From Eubacteriaceae bacterium (GTDB lineage: Bacteria; Bacillota; Clostridia; Eubacteriales; Eubacteriaceae): a stretch of 64,000 nt of DNA. Under the pieces are notes generated by a model. That model saw only the letters and a list, made by a program, of their open reading frames with translations, was not told the origin of the DNA and searched no databases. Shown one piece after another: positions 1-8,668 of the stretch. The DNA lies in assembly GCA_016650045.1 (NCBI GenBank), contig JAENWK010000003.1, positions 22,894 to 86,893 on the forward strand. The letters are read 5' to 3'. The translations under genes were made by a program, and so were the position numbers. The first letter of the stretch is position 1. Every line of letters begins with the position of its first letter.

Positions 1-2
1 AA

Positions 3-527
3 AATCCTGATATCCGACTTTCCATATCCGAAACCACTCGGGGACCTCGGAATAACGAAAAGGATGGCATTGATTATTCCTATATTTCAAAGGAATGCTT
101 TGAAAAGAGAATAAAACAAGGTCAATATTTGGAATATGCCACTGTGTATGAAAATTACTATGGAACCCCTAAGGATTATGTGGAAAACCTGCTTAACTCA
201 GGTTTTGACGTTATTCTGGAAATTGATATTCAAGGGGCAGCCGAAGTACGCAGTAACGATAAAGAAGGTATTTATATTTTCATTGTCCCTCCCTCAATGC
301 AGGAGCTCAAGCGGCGTATTGAAGAACGCGGTACTGAAAGTAAGGAACAAATGGAAATGCGGTTAAATTGTGCTTATGGTGAAATGAAAAATGCCAATGA
401 TTATAGTTACATTGTTATTAATGATGAACTAGAGGATGCGACACAACGTGTTCAGTCCATTATTACGGCTGAAAAATGTCGAACAGAACGTTTGAAAAAT
501 AAAATTGAAGAAATTCTTGGGAGATAA
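3..527 (+). CDS. gmk: guanylate kinase, 5' end truncated by window edge
   Basis: Frame open from nt 3: NPDIRLSISETTRGPRNNEKDGIDYSYIS...QGQYLEYATVYENYYGTP...DVILEIDIQGA, typical guanylate kinase; followed by rpoZ. Confidence 0.93.
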   Translation, partial: NPDIRLSISETTRGPRNNEKDGIDYSYISKECFEKRIKQGQYLEYATVYENYYGTPKDYVENLLNSGFDVILEIDIQGAAEVRSNDKEGIYIFIVPPSMQELKRRIEERGTESKEQMEMRLNCAYGEMKNANDYSYIVINDELEDATQRVQSIITAEKCRTERLKNKIEEILGR

Positions 528-529
528 AT

Positions 530-826
530 ATGAGATATCCTGCACTAAATGATTTAATTGCAAAAGCTGACAATAAATATTCACTGGTTCTTGCCACGGC
601 AAAACGGGCCAGAGAAATAATTGATGGTGATGAACCTCTTGTAAAAATTAAAATTGATAACCCAGTGACCATTGCCACCAATGAAATTGCAGAAGATATG
701 ATTCACTGTATTTATCATGAAGGTAAACCTCATAAAACGGAAAAGCTCAATGACATTTTAAAGCATGAAGCAGATGTGACATTCGTTGAAGCAGAAATCG
801 AAGACGCACCTGTCATTAAAGGATAG
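530..826 (+). CDS. rpoZ: DNA-directed RNA polymerase omega subunit
   Basis: MRYPALNDLI...YSLVLATAKRAREI, omega signature; located after gmk. Confidence 0.9.
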   Translation: MRYPALNDLIAKADNKYSLVLATAKRAREIIDGDEPLVKIKIDNPVTIATNEIAEDMIHCIYHEGKPHKTEKLNDILKHEADVTFVEAEIEDAPVIKG

Positions 827-839
827 GATTAATAAAGCT

Positions 840-3224
840 TTGAAAATTGCAGAAGTCTTTTTAAACCAGAAAAACAAGCGTATCGATCAAGCCTATGACT
901 ATGTTGTTCCAGAAAATTTGGAGAAGAAAGTTAGAATGGGGATGCGTGTGGTGGTTCCCTTTGGTTTTGGGAACCGGCGGATAGAAGGATTTGTTACCGG
1001 TGTTAAAAAAAACTCGGATTACACCGGGAAAATGAAAGAAGTTCTGGAATGCATAGATAAAGAACCCATTTTACTTAAAGAACAGGTAGAGCTTTGTCTT
1101 TGGATGAAGTCCTATTATTGTTCTTTATTTTATGAAAGCCTTTCTTATTTCACCGCATCGGTTAAAGCAATCCGAGAAATCGAATATCATCAAACCCAGG
1201 AGAAGGATCCGGAGTCGTTAACGGGCAATTGGTTCATAACATACTATTTTAAAAACAAAAATCAAGTGCTGAAAGATAAGAATGTTGAAAAAAAAGATCG
1301 ACACATTTTAGAGGAACTCCTAACCCTTGGGATACTTTATCCCATGAATACCTGGAGAACAGCATCCGATAAGGAAGAATTCTGCTACACCCTCACTGAA
1401 CTTGGGAAAGGCGCTCTTGAAAAAGAAAAAGGTCTTGGAGCTAACCAGCGAAGGCTTCTTGAGTTTCTAAACCAAAAGGATATGACCGATGCTTTGATTA
1501 AAGTATTCCCAGAAAATCTGAAAAGCAGTTTAAAAACCTTAATCAAAAAAGACTATGTTTCAGTCGATCAGATTAAACAACAGTCTTTAGGGAATATAAT
1601 ATTAAAAAGAAAGTCGGCTTGTTTTCCAGAGATTATTCTTGCCGAGAACGAGAAAAAATGGCATAGAGAAACCCAGGATTTAGTCAACGAAAAAAAGGAA
1701 ATTCTTTTTCATGTTTTTGATGGTGCCAGTAAATACCGTTTATTTTTTAAAAGTATTGAAGAAAACCTTAGAAAAGATAAAGGCGTCATTGTTTTATTTC
1801 CGGAAATTAATATTACATTTCAGCGCATGGAAATGTTTTATAAATATTTTGGAGATCAGGTGGGTGTTTTTCATGGGCGACTTACTCAAAAGGAACGCTA
1901 TAACCTTGTTCAAAAAATTCGCAATGGCCAGATTCGCATCATTATTGGTGTCAGAGCAGCCTTGTTTTTACCGATGGAAAACCTTGGGCTAATTATCATT
2001 GATGATGAACATGATCCTTCCTATGTTTCTATGGCAGCCCCAAGATTTCATGCCACCACCATTGCTCGGAAATACTGTGAGCTAACCGGCGCTTCGCTAA
2101 TTCTCGGAGATGATATGCCCCGGATATCGACCTGGTATAAAACAAAAAAAGGCAGAATGAATGTAATAAAAATTGGAGAAGCCCCTGAGGTTCAAAAGCC
2201 CATTGAAGTCATTGATATGCAAAATGAAATTCATCAGGGAAATATGGGTTTTTTTAGTCGACGATTAATTGAATTATTAAAATCAGGTTTGTATCAACAG
2301 AGTTTAAGTGTTCTCTTTATTAATAAAAAAGGATATGCCAACTGTGTTTTTTGCAGAGCATGCGGGCATGTGGAAAAATGTCCTCACTGTGGCATTGCTT
2401 TAAAGTATTTTGAGGGTGGACAACTACTCAATTGTCATTATTGCGGCTACCAAAAAAAAATTCCACTACAGTGCCCAACCTGTGGAAGTGACCAGATAAG
2501 ACATATGGGATTTGGTATTGACCAAGTTGAAGCCCTTCTAAGCAAAGGGTTTCCAGAAGCTCGAGTCCTAAATGTTCAAGGTAATCTTAAACCCACTGAA
2601 ATAAAAAAAATCAACGAGGAATTATTAAAGGGGCAAATTGATATTCTGATTGGTACCCAAATTATTATTAAACACTTTGATTTATCAAAAGCAGGCCTGG
2701 CAGCTGCGCTGCTTATTGACAGTGATCTTAACCAAGGTGATTATCGGTCGGCAGAAAATGTCTATCAAACCTATGGTCGCTTTTTCGGAAAAACCATCAA
2801 GGGAGATACCATTGGGCTCATTCAAACCAATGATCCCGAAAATGACACCATTTATTCCATCGTACATGAAAATTATGAGGATTTTTATGAGGGGGAAATC
2901 AATTACCGAGAGATTATGAAGTACCCACCCATTATGAACATGATTGTCTATGGGGTTTTCCAGGACAACGCCAAAGAGGCTGAAAGTGACGCAATTAAAC
3001 TTTATTTAGCATTAAAGACCAATTTGAAAGAAACCCAGGATTCACAGTACTTTCGAATCTTTAAACCCATCAGTATTGGGGCTATTTCTGGAGGAAATCA
3101 AAAATATCAGATTATCTTGAAAATAAATGATTTAAAAACATTTCGAAAAATAATGTCGGAAATTATTGAATCCGGCACGATTGAAAAATTAAAATCAAAG
3201 GTTTCAATCGAAATTAATCCGTAA
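840..3224 (+). CDS. priA: primosomal protein PriA homologue with degenerate helicase motifs; TTG start at 840 preferred over the tracked start at 786
   Basis: N-terminal AEVFLNQKNKRIDQAYDYVVPENL, zinc-binding CRACGHVEKCPHCG...CHYCGYQKKIPLQCPTCG, PriA-like C-terminus; syntenic before def-fmt. Confidence 0.88.
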   Translation: MKIAEVFLNQKNKRIDQAYDYVVPENLEKKVRMGMRVVVPFGFGNRRIEGFVTGVKKNSDYTGKMKEVLECIDKEPILLKEQVELCLWMKSYYCSLFYESLSYFTASVKAIREIEYHQTQEKDPESLTGNWFITYYFKNKNQVLKDKNVEKKDRHILEELLTLGILYPMNTWRTASDKEEFCYTLTELGKGALEKEKGLGANQRRLLEFLNQKDMTDALIKVFPENLKSSLKTLIKKDYVSVDQIKQQSLGNIILKRKSACFPEIILAENEKKWHRETQDLVNEKKEILFHVFDGASKYRLFFKSIEENLRKDKGVIVLFPEINITFQRMEMFYKYFGDQVGVFHGRLTQKERYNLVQKIRNGQIRIIIGVRAALFLPMENLGLIIIDDEHDPSYVSMAAPRFHATTIARKYCELTGASLILGDDMPRISTWYKTKKGRMNVIKIGEAPEVQKPIEVIDMQNEIHQGNMGFFSRRLIELLKSGLYQQSLSVLFINKKGYANCVFCRACGHVEKCPHCGIALKYFEGGQLLNCHYCGYQKKIPLQCPTCGSDQIRHMGFGIDQVEALLSKGFPEARVLNVQGNLKPTEIKKINEELLKGQIDILIGTQIIIKHFDLSKAGLAAALLIDSDLNQGDYRSAENVYQTYGRFFGKTIKGDTIGLIQTNDPENDTIYSIVHENYEDFYEGEINYREIMKYPPIMNMIVYGVFQDNAKEAESDAIKLYLALKTNLKETQDSQYFRIFKPISIGAISGGNQKYQIILKINDLKTFRKIMSEIIESGTIEKLKSKVSIEINP

Positions 3225-3249
3225 AAAGGATTTGATATAGGAGGAAAAA

Positions 3250-3690
3250 ATGGCAGTGAGACAATTACGAATCGATGACGACCCAATTTTAAGAAAAACA
3301 TCCCGGGTGATAGAAGAAATCGATGATAAAATTCAAACGTTAATAGCAGATATGATTGAAACAATGAATGAAGCGGATGGGGTTGGATTGGCAGCTCCCC
3401 AAATCGGCATTTTAAAAAGAATGGTGATTATTGATGTTGGGAATGGACCGGTGACTTTTATAAATCCAACGATCTTAACAAGTGAAGGTGAAGTATCTGA
3501 TGAAGAAGCCTGTTTAAGTCTCCCTGATCGTTCCGGTTTTGTAATACGCCCGCAATCTTTGGTGGTCGAGGCAATGGACAGTGACGGGAATATTTTTCAA
3601 CTTGAATGTTCGGATTTATTGGCACGTGCGGTTTGTCACGAACTGGATCATCTTGATGGCATTTTGTTTATTGATCACGTAGTAAAATGA
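3250..3690 (+). CDS. def: peptide deformylase
   Basis: GVGLAAPQIG, EACLSLP, CHELDHLDGILF motifs. Confidence 0.96.
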   Translation: MAVRQLRIDDDPILRKTSRVIEEIDDKIQTLIADMIETMNEADGVGLAAPQIGILKRMVIIDVGNGPVTFINPTILTSEGEVSDEEACLSLPDRSGFVIRPQSLVVEAMDSDGNIFQLECSDLLARAVCHELDHLDGILFIDHVVK

Positions 3691-4628
3691 AAAAATTAAG
3701 AATTGTTTTTATGGGAACCACCAATTTTGGGGTTCCGGCGCTTGAAAAACTGGTTAATTCCAAATATGAGGTAGTCGCCGTTATCGCTCAGCCGGATCGG
3801 CCGAATAAACGGGGAAAAAAAATCATGGCTTTACCATTAAAGACTAAAGCCATAGAATTGGGACTTAAGGTATTACAACCTGAAAACATAAAGGATCCCG
3901 AATTTGTTAAAAAATTAAAATCTTATAAAGCTGATGTTTTTATTGTGGCTGCTTACGGTCAGATTTTATCAGAGGCAATTCTTTTCATGCCCAAATATGG
4001 TTCATTGAACATTCATGGCTCGTTGCTGCCTAAATACCGGGGAGCAGCACCCATTCAATGGGCCGTTATTAATGGTGAGGAAAAATCAGGGGTTACCATT
4101 ATGCAAATGGATTTAGGAATGGATACCGGAAATATGCTTTCAAAAGCAGAGCTGCCCATTACTGCAGAAACTACCTTTGAAACACTTCACAATGATTTGT
4201 CCTTTCTAGGATCAAATCTTTTATTAAAAACCCTGGATGATTTGGTTTTAGGAAAGCTAAATCCTGTGGTCCAGAATGAGGTGGAGGCAACCTATGCTCC
4301 AAAAATCCAAAAGGATACCGGGCATATTTCATGGGCGTTGACAAGCCACGAAATTTTGGCTCTGATCAATGGCACCGATCCTCAACCAGGTGCCTATTTC
4401 ATCTATGATAATGAAAAAATTAAATGCTTTAAACCGGAAATAGTCCCATGGTTTGGAACAGAAACCCCAGGAACTCTTATTAGAGCTAGCGGACAAGATG
4501 GCTTATGGGTGAAAACAGGGGATGATGCATTAAATATAAGAGAGATCCAGGCCCCCGGTAAAAAAAGAATGGAAGCCAAGGTTTATCTTCGCGGCAATAG
4601 CCTGGAGATGGGAATGCTGCTGAAATAG
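3687..4628 (+). CDS. fmt: methionyl-tRNA formyltransferase
   Basis: RIVFMGTTNFGVPAL, NIHGSLLPKYRGAAPIQWA. Confidence 0.96.
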   Translation: MKKLRIVFMGTTNFGVPALEKLVNSKYEVVAVIAQPDRPNKRGKKIMALPLKTKAIELGLKVLQPENIKDPEFVKKLKSYKADVFIVAAYGQILSEAILFMPKYGSLNIHGSLLPKYRGAAPIQWAVINGEEKSGVTIMQMDLGMDTGNMLSKAELPITAETTFETLHNDLSFLGSNLLLKTLDDLVLGKLNPVVQNEVEATYAPKIQKDTGHISWALTSHEILALINGTDPQPGAYFIYDNEKIKCFKPEIVPWFGTETPGTLIRASGQDGLWVKTGDDALNIREIQAPGKKRMEAKVYLRGNSLEMGMLLK

Positions 4629-4694
4629 AACTAAGATGATTTTTAGAAAACCATGCTAATATAAAACTACAATTAAAGAATCGGAGGATAGAAT

Positions 4695-5369
4695 ATGTAT
4701 TTTTTGACATTTATTATACTTATCCCAGGATTATTGCTGGCGGCTTATGCCCAATATCAGGTAAGCAGTGCTTACAAAACATACAGCAATGTTCCTACAA
4801 AAACAGGCATTACCGGTGCCGGTGCAGCCCGAGCAATACTTAATACCAATGACCTTGAAAGCGTTGGCATTGAAGATATTGCGGGGAATCTTACGGATCA
4901 CTATGATCCAAGAAAAAAGGTAATGCGGCTTTCCCAGGGAGTATCACAAAAGGCAAGTATTGCTTCCGTTGGCGTAGCCGCCCATGAAACAGGGCATGCC
5001 CTTCAGGATAAAGATGGATACTGGCCACTGCGAGCTAGAAATATTATTGTTCCGGTTGCCGGTTTCGGTTCCAATTTAGCCTGGCCTTTGTTTTTTATCG
5101 GGTTAATCTTTGCCCAGGGCTGGTTAATGGATCTGGGAATTTTACTTTTTTCCATAGCCTTGCTGTTTACCGTTATTACCCTGCCCGTCGAATTTAACGC
5201 CAGCAGCCGTGCAGTGAAGTCATTAATTGATAATCAAATTATCCAACCGGGGGAAGAAGTTGGCGTGAAAAAAGTTTTAAGAGCTGCGGCCCTGACCTAT
5301 GTGGCAGCTGCACTTATGGCTTTTCTAAATCTATTGCGTTTAGTTATCCTCAGAGGGTCCAGAAATTGA
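4695..5369 (+). CDS. zinc-dependent membrane metallopeptidase (YugP-like)
   Basis: AAHETGHALQD HExxH motif plus transmembrane segments; characteristic location between fmt and rsmB. Confidence 0.85.
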   Translation: MYFLTFIILIPGLLLAAYAQYQVSSAYKTYSNVPTKTGITGAGAARAILNTNDLESVGIEDIAGNLTDHYDPRKKVMRLSQGVSQKASIASVGVAAHETGHALQDKDGYWPLRARNIIVPVAGFGSNLAWPLFFIGLIFAQGWLMDLGILLFSIALLFTVITLPVEFNASSRAVKSLIDNQIIQPGEEVGVKKVLRAAALTYVAAALMAFLNLLRLVILRGSRN

Positions 5370-6694
5370 TGAATATTAGACAACAAGCCCTGGAGACATT
5401 ACTACGGATAAATTATGAAGGTGCCTATTCTAATCTTGAGACAAAGAAGGTTCTTTCAACCAAGGATCTTAAAGCTGAGGATGGACGACTATATTTAAAC
5501 ATTGTTTATGGTTGCCTTCAAAATAGAAGTTATTTGGATTACATCATTAAACAGCAAAGCAGCAAACCCATTAAAGAACTCCATAAAGAGGTTTCGGAAA
5601 TTCTCAGAATGGCCATCTATCAGATTTACTTTCTTGATAAAATTCCCGATTATGCCATCGTCAACGAAGCTGTCAATCTAACCCTTGAGGTTCAACCCCA
5701 GGCAAAAGGTTTTGTGAATGGTGTGTTAAGAAATATAATGAGAAAAATTGAAAAAGTTGGCAAAGATTTTAAATTTGAAAATTGGGATAATGAAAAGGAA
5801 GCACTTTCCATTCGTTATTCACTGCCAATATGGATTGTTTATAAATACTACGAAACCTATGGCGATGAAGCGGCAGAAGCTATTATTCCTCTTCTTAATG
5901 AGAAACCCCCATTTACCATCCGATGTAATACACTCAAGACAACCATGGAAGAATTAATGAACGATCTTAAGGCACTGGGAGTTGAACCCGTCAAAGGTTC
6001 TTTATCATCAAATGCCATTCATATTTCAAATCTAGGGGTTTTTGAAAATAGTATCGAAGAAACCCCACTGTACCCGAATGGTCATTTCGCCATTCAGGAT
6101 CAAGCAGCTTTGGTGACGGTTGATCGATTAGATCCAAAGCCAGGGGATCGGGTATTGGATATGTGTGCCGCGCCGGGAGGAAAAACAACCTATCTTAGCC
6201 AACTGATGGAGAACAAAGGCGTAATTGTTGGACGGGATGTTTCGTCCAATCGATTAAAATTAATTGTTGAAGCGAGTAACCGGCTGGGGTGCACAAACAT
6301 TGTGGTTGAAGCACAGGATGGTTGCGAGCTGCAGGAAAAAGACCGGGAGTCTTTTGATAAAATACTGCTGGATGCGCCTTGTTCAGGACTGGGTGTGATA
6401 CGACGAAAACCTGAAATTCGATATCATATTACTAAGAAAGATCGCAAGGAACTGGTAAAAATTCAGTTTGATCTTTTGGAGAATGCCGTGGCCTGTTTAA
6501 AACATGGAGGAGAACTTCTTTATTCAACCTGTACCATTAATCGAGATGAAAATGAAAATCAAATCAAAAATATTTTGATAAATCATCCTGAATTGAAAGT
6601 GGTTCCAGACGAACAGGGCAATCATTTTACTCAAACCAGTCCATTAATGGACCTTAGTGATGGATTTTTTATGTGTTTATTAAAAAAAGAATAA
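5369..6694 (+). CDS. rsmB: 16S rRNA (cytosine-967-C5)-methyltransferase
   Basis: NusB-like N-terminus; DMCAAPGGKTTYL, DAPCSGLGVIRRKPEIR; ATG at 5369 overlaps the upstream stop. Confidence 0.93.
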   Translation: MNIRQQALETLLRINYEGAYSNLETKKVLSTKDLKAEDGRLYLNIVYGCLQNRSYLDYIIKQQSSKPIKELHKEVSEILRMAIYQIYFLDKIPDYAIVNEAVNLTLEVQPQAKGFVNGVLRNIMRKIEKVGKDFKFENWDNEKEALSIRYSLPIWIVYKYYETYGDEAAEAIIPLLNEKPPFTIRCNTLKTTMEELMNDLKALGVEPVKGSLSSNAIHISNLGVFENSIEETPLYPNGHFAIQDQAALVTVDRLDPKPGDRVLDMCAAPGGKTTYLSQLMENKGVIVGRDVSSNRLKLIVEASNRLGCTNIVVEAQDGCELQEKDRESFDKILLDAPCSGLGVIRRKPEIRYHITKKDRKELVKIQFDLLENAVACLKHGGELLYSTCTINRDENENQIKNILINHPELKVVPDEQGNHFTQTSPLMDLSDGFFMCLLKKE

Positions 6695-6893
6695 AGAATA
6701 AAGAATGACAATCGAAGTTGCTTTAGGGATAAAGTAGCTTTTTTTGTATTAATTTATGGTTTAAAATAAGGGCTGAAATAAAAAAGATTTTGAATAAATT
6801 GTATTGAGGATGGATTTTTGATATAATGTCTAAGTCTGTGTGAAGCCATCGTCGTGAAAACAGTGCTTCATTAAAAGAATTGGAGGTGAAAGC

Positions 6894-7925
6894 TTGAAGG
6901 AAAATATTTTCGGAAAACAACTAAAAGAATGTGAAACTCTGATGGTTGAACAAGGTGAGCCAAAATACCGAGGTGGACAGCTATTTCAGTGGTTGTACAA
7001 TAAGAAATCCGAGGATTTTAGTGAAATGACAAATTTCTCCAACAAGCTCAGAGAAACCCTTTCAAAAAACTATTCACTGACTCATGGGAAAATTAAAGAG
7101 ATCCAAAGAGATTCATATGATGGCACAAAAAAATATCTCATTGAACTATCCGATGGAGAATGCATCGAATCGGTGCTGATGCACTATCAACATGGGGATT
7201 CACTTTGCGTGTCAACTCAGGCAGGGTGTAATATGGGATGCAAATTTTGTGCGTCAACCCAGGGTGGTAAGATTCGAGATCTCACCTCAGGTGAAATATT
7301 GGATCAAATTTTTTTAATAGAGCAAAAAGAAAAACTACGAGTTTCCAATGTGGTGATTATGGGAATTGGGGAACCGCTTGATAATTATGACCAGGTTCTG
7401 AAATTCATTCGCATTGCCAACACCGGTTTCGGAATTGGGCAACGAAAAATTACCCTTTCAACCTGTGGTTTAGTTCCCGGTATTAATGCGCTGTCAGAAG
7501 AAAATCTTCAGATAAATCTTGCGATTTCTCTGCATTCCGTTTTTCAGGAGCAACGGGAGCAATTAATGCCCATTGCTAAAAAATATGGTTTGAAAGAGTT
7601 ATTAAAAGCCATTGATGATTATTTTATTAAAACAGGACGGCAGGTAACCTATGAATATGCACTGATGGATGGTTTTAACGATCGGGATGTGGATATTAAT
7701 GGTTTAGTTAAACTTTTAAGAGGGTCCCAAAACCACTTGAATCTCATTGGCTTAAATGAAATTCAAGAAGTGGCCTTTAAAGAAAGTTTACAACTCAATG
7801 CTTTCTTCCAGGAACTGGAAAATCGAGGTATTAATGTTACAATAAGACGAAAAATGGGAAGAGAAATTGATGCAGCCTGTGGTCAGCTTCGAAAAAAAAG
7901 AAATAAGGATAAGGTGATTATATGA
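6894..7925 (+). CDS. rlmN: 23S rRNA (adenine-2503-C2)-methyltransferase, radical SAM
   Basis: CNMGCKFCASTQGG radical SAM motif, IMGIGEPLDNYD; TTG start with ggaggtg RBS. Confidence 0.95.
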   Translation: MKENIFGKQLKECETLMVEQGEPKYRGGQLFQWLYNKKSEDFSEMTNFSNKLRETLSKNYSLTHGKIKEIQRDSYDGTKKYLIELSDGECIESVLMHYQHGDSLCVSTQAGCNMGCKFCASTQGGKIRDLTSGEILDQIFLIEQKEKLRVSNVVIMGIGEPLDNYDQVLKFIRIANTGFGIGQRKITLSTCGLVPGINALSEENLQINLAISLHSVFQEQREQLMPIAKKYGLKELLKAIDDYFIKTGRQVTYEYALMDGFNDRDVDINGLVKLLRGSQNHLNLIGLNEIQEVAFKESLQLNAFFQELENRGINVTIRRKMGREIDAACGQLRKKRNKDKVII

Positions 7926-8668
7926 AATGTGCCTATGGATCCAATGTAGGATTATTGAGAAAGGTCAATCAAGATGCCTATTTGGCAGCGACTATAAAAA
8001 ATGTTGATCGAATATCCTATGCTTTTGCAGTTGCAGATGGCCTAGGGGGTCATCTTAGTGGTGAAATCGCCAGTAAAACAGCGGTGGATTTTATTAAAAA
8101 TAATTTATCCACCATTCGCAATTATTTTGATCCTGAAGAAATGATGTCGTTTGTGAATGATATTAACCAGGAATTAAAAAAAATAGGTGATGATGAACCG
8201 GCCCGTTTGGGAATGGCAACAACCCTTACCATGTGTATTCTTGATGCTAATGATTTGTGTATTTGCCATGTTGGAGATAGTCGAGCCTATGTCATTACCA
8301 AGGATGAAATCACTCAATTGACAAAGGATCATTCGTTGGTCCAGATTTTAATTGATGAAGGAAAGATCACTCAGGAGGAAGCAGAAATACATCCTCAGAA
8401 AAATGTCATTACCCGAGCATTGGGAACAGATAATTCGGTAAAAGTAGATTTTTATCGCTATGAAGTAAATCCTAAAGCTGTTTATCTCATTTGCTCTGAT
8501 GGTCTGTTTAATATGGTTTCAGATAGTGAAATGCAGGCCATTGTGAATGAAAATAATCTTGAAGACAGTGCAAAAATGCTCATTGATTCAGCCAATAAAA
8601 ATGGAGGGAATGATAATATCACCGTTGTGCTTTTTGACCCTCTGGAAGGAGTATCGAATGCTCAGTAG
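7922..8668 (+). CDS. prpC: PP2C-type Ser/Thr protein phosphatase
   Basis: GLLRKVNQDA, ADGLGGH, CHVGDSRAY, GNDNITVVL motifs; next to a PASTA kinase. Confidence 0.93.
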   Translation: MKCAYGSNVGLLRKVNQDAYLAATIKNVDRISYAFAVADGLGGHLSGEIASKTAVDFIKNNLSTIRNYFDPEEMMSFVNDINQELKKIGDDEPARLGMATTLTMCILDANDLCICHVGDSRAYVITKDEITQLTKDHSLVQILIDEGKITQEEAEIHPQKNVITRALGTDNSVKVDFYRYEVNPKAVYLICSDGLFNMVSDSEMQAIVNENNLEDSAKMLIDSANKNGGNDNITVVLFDPLEGVSNAQ

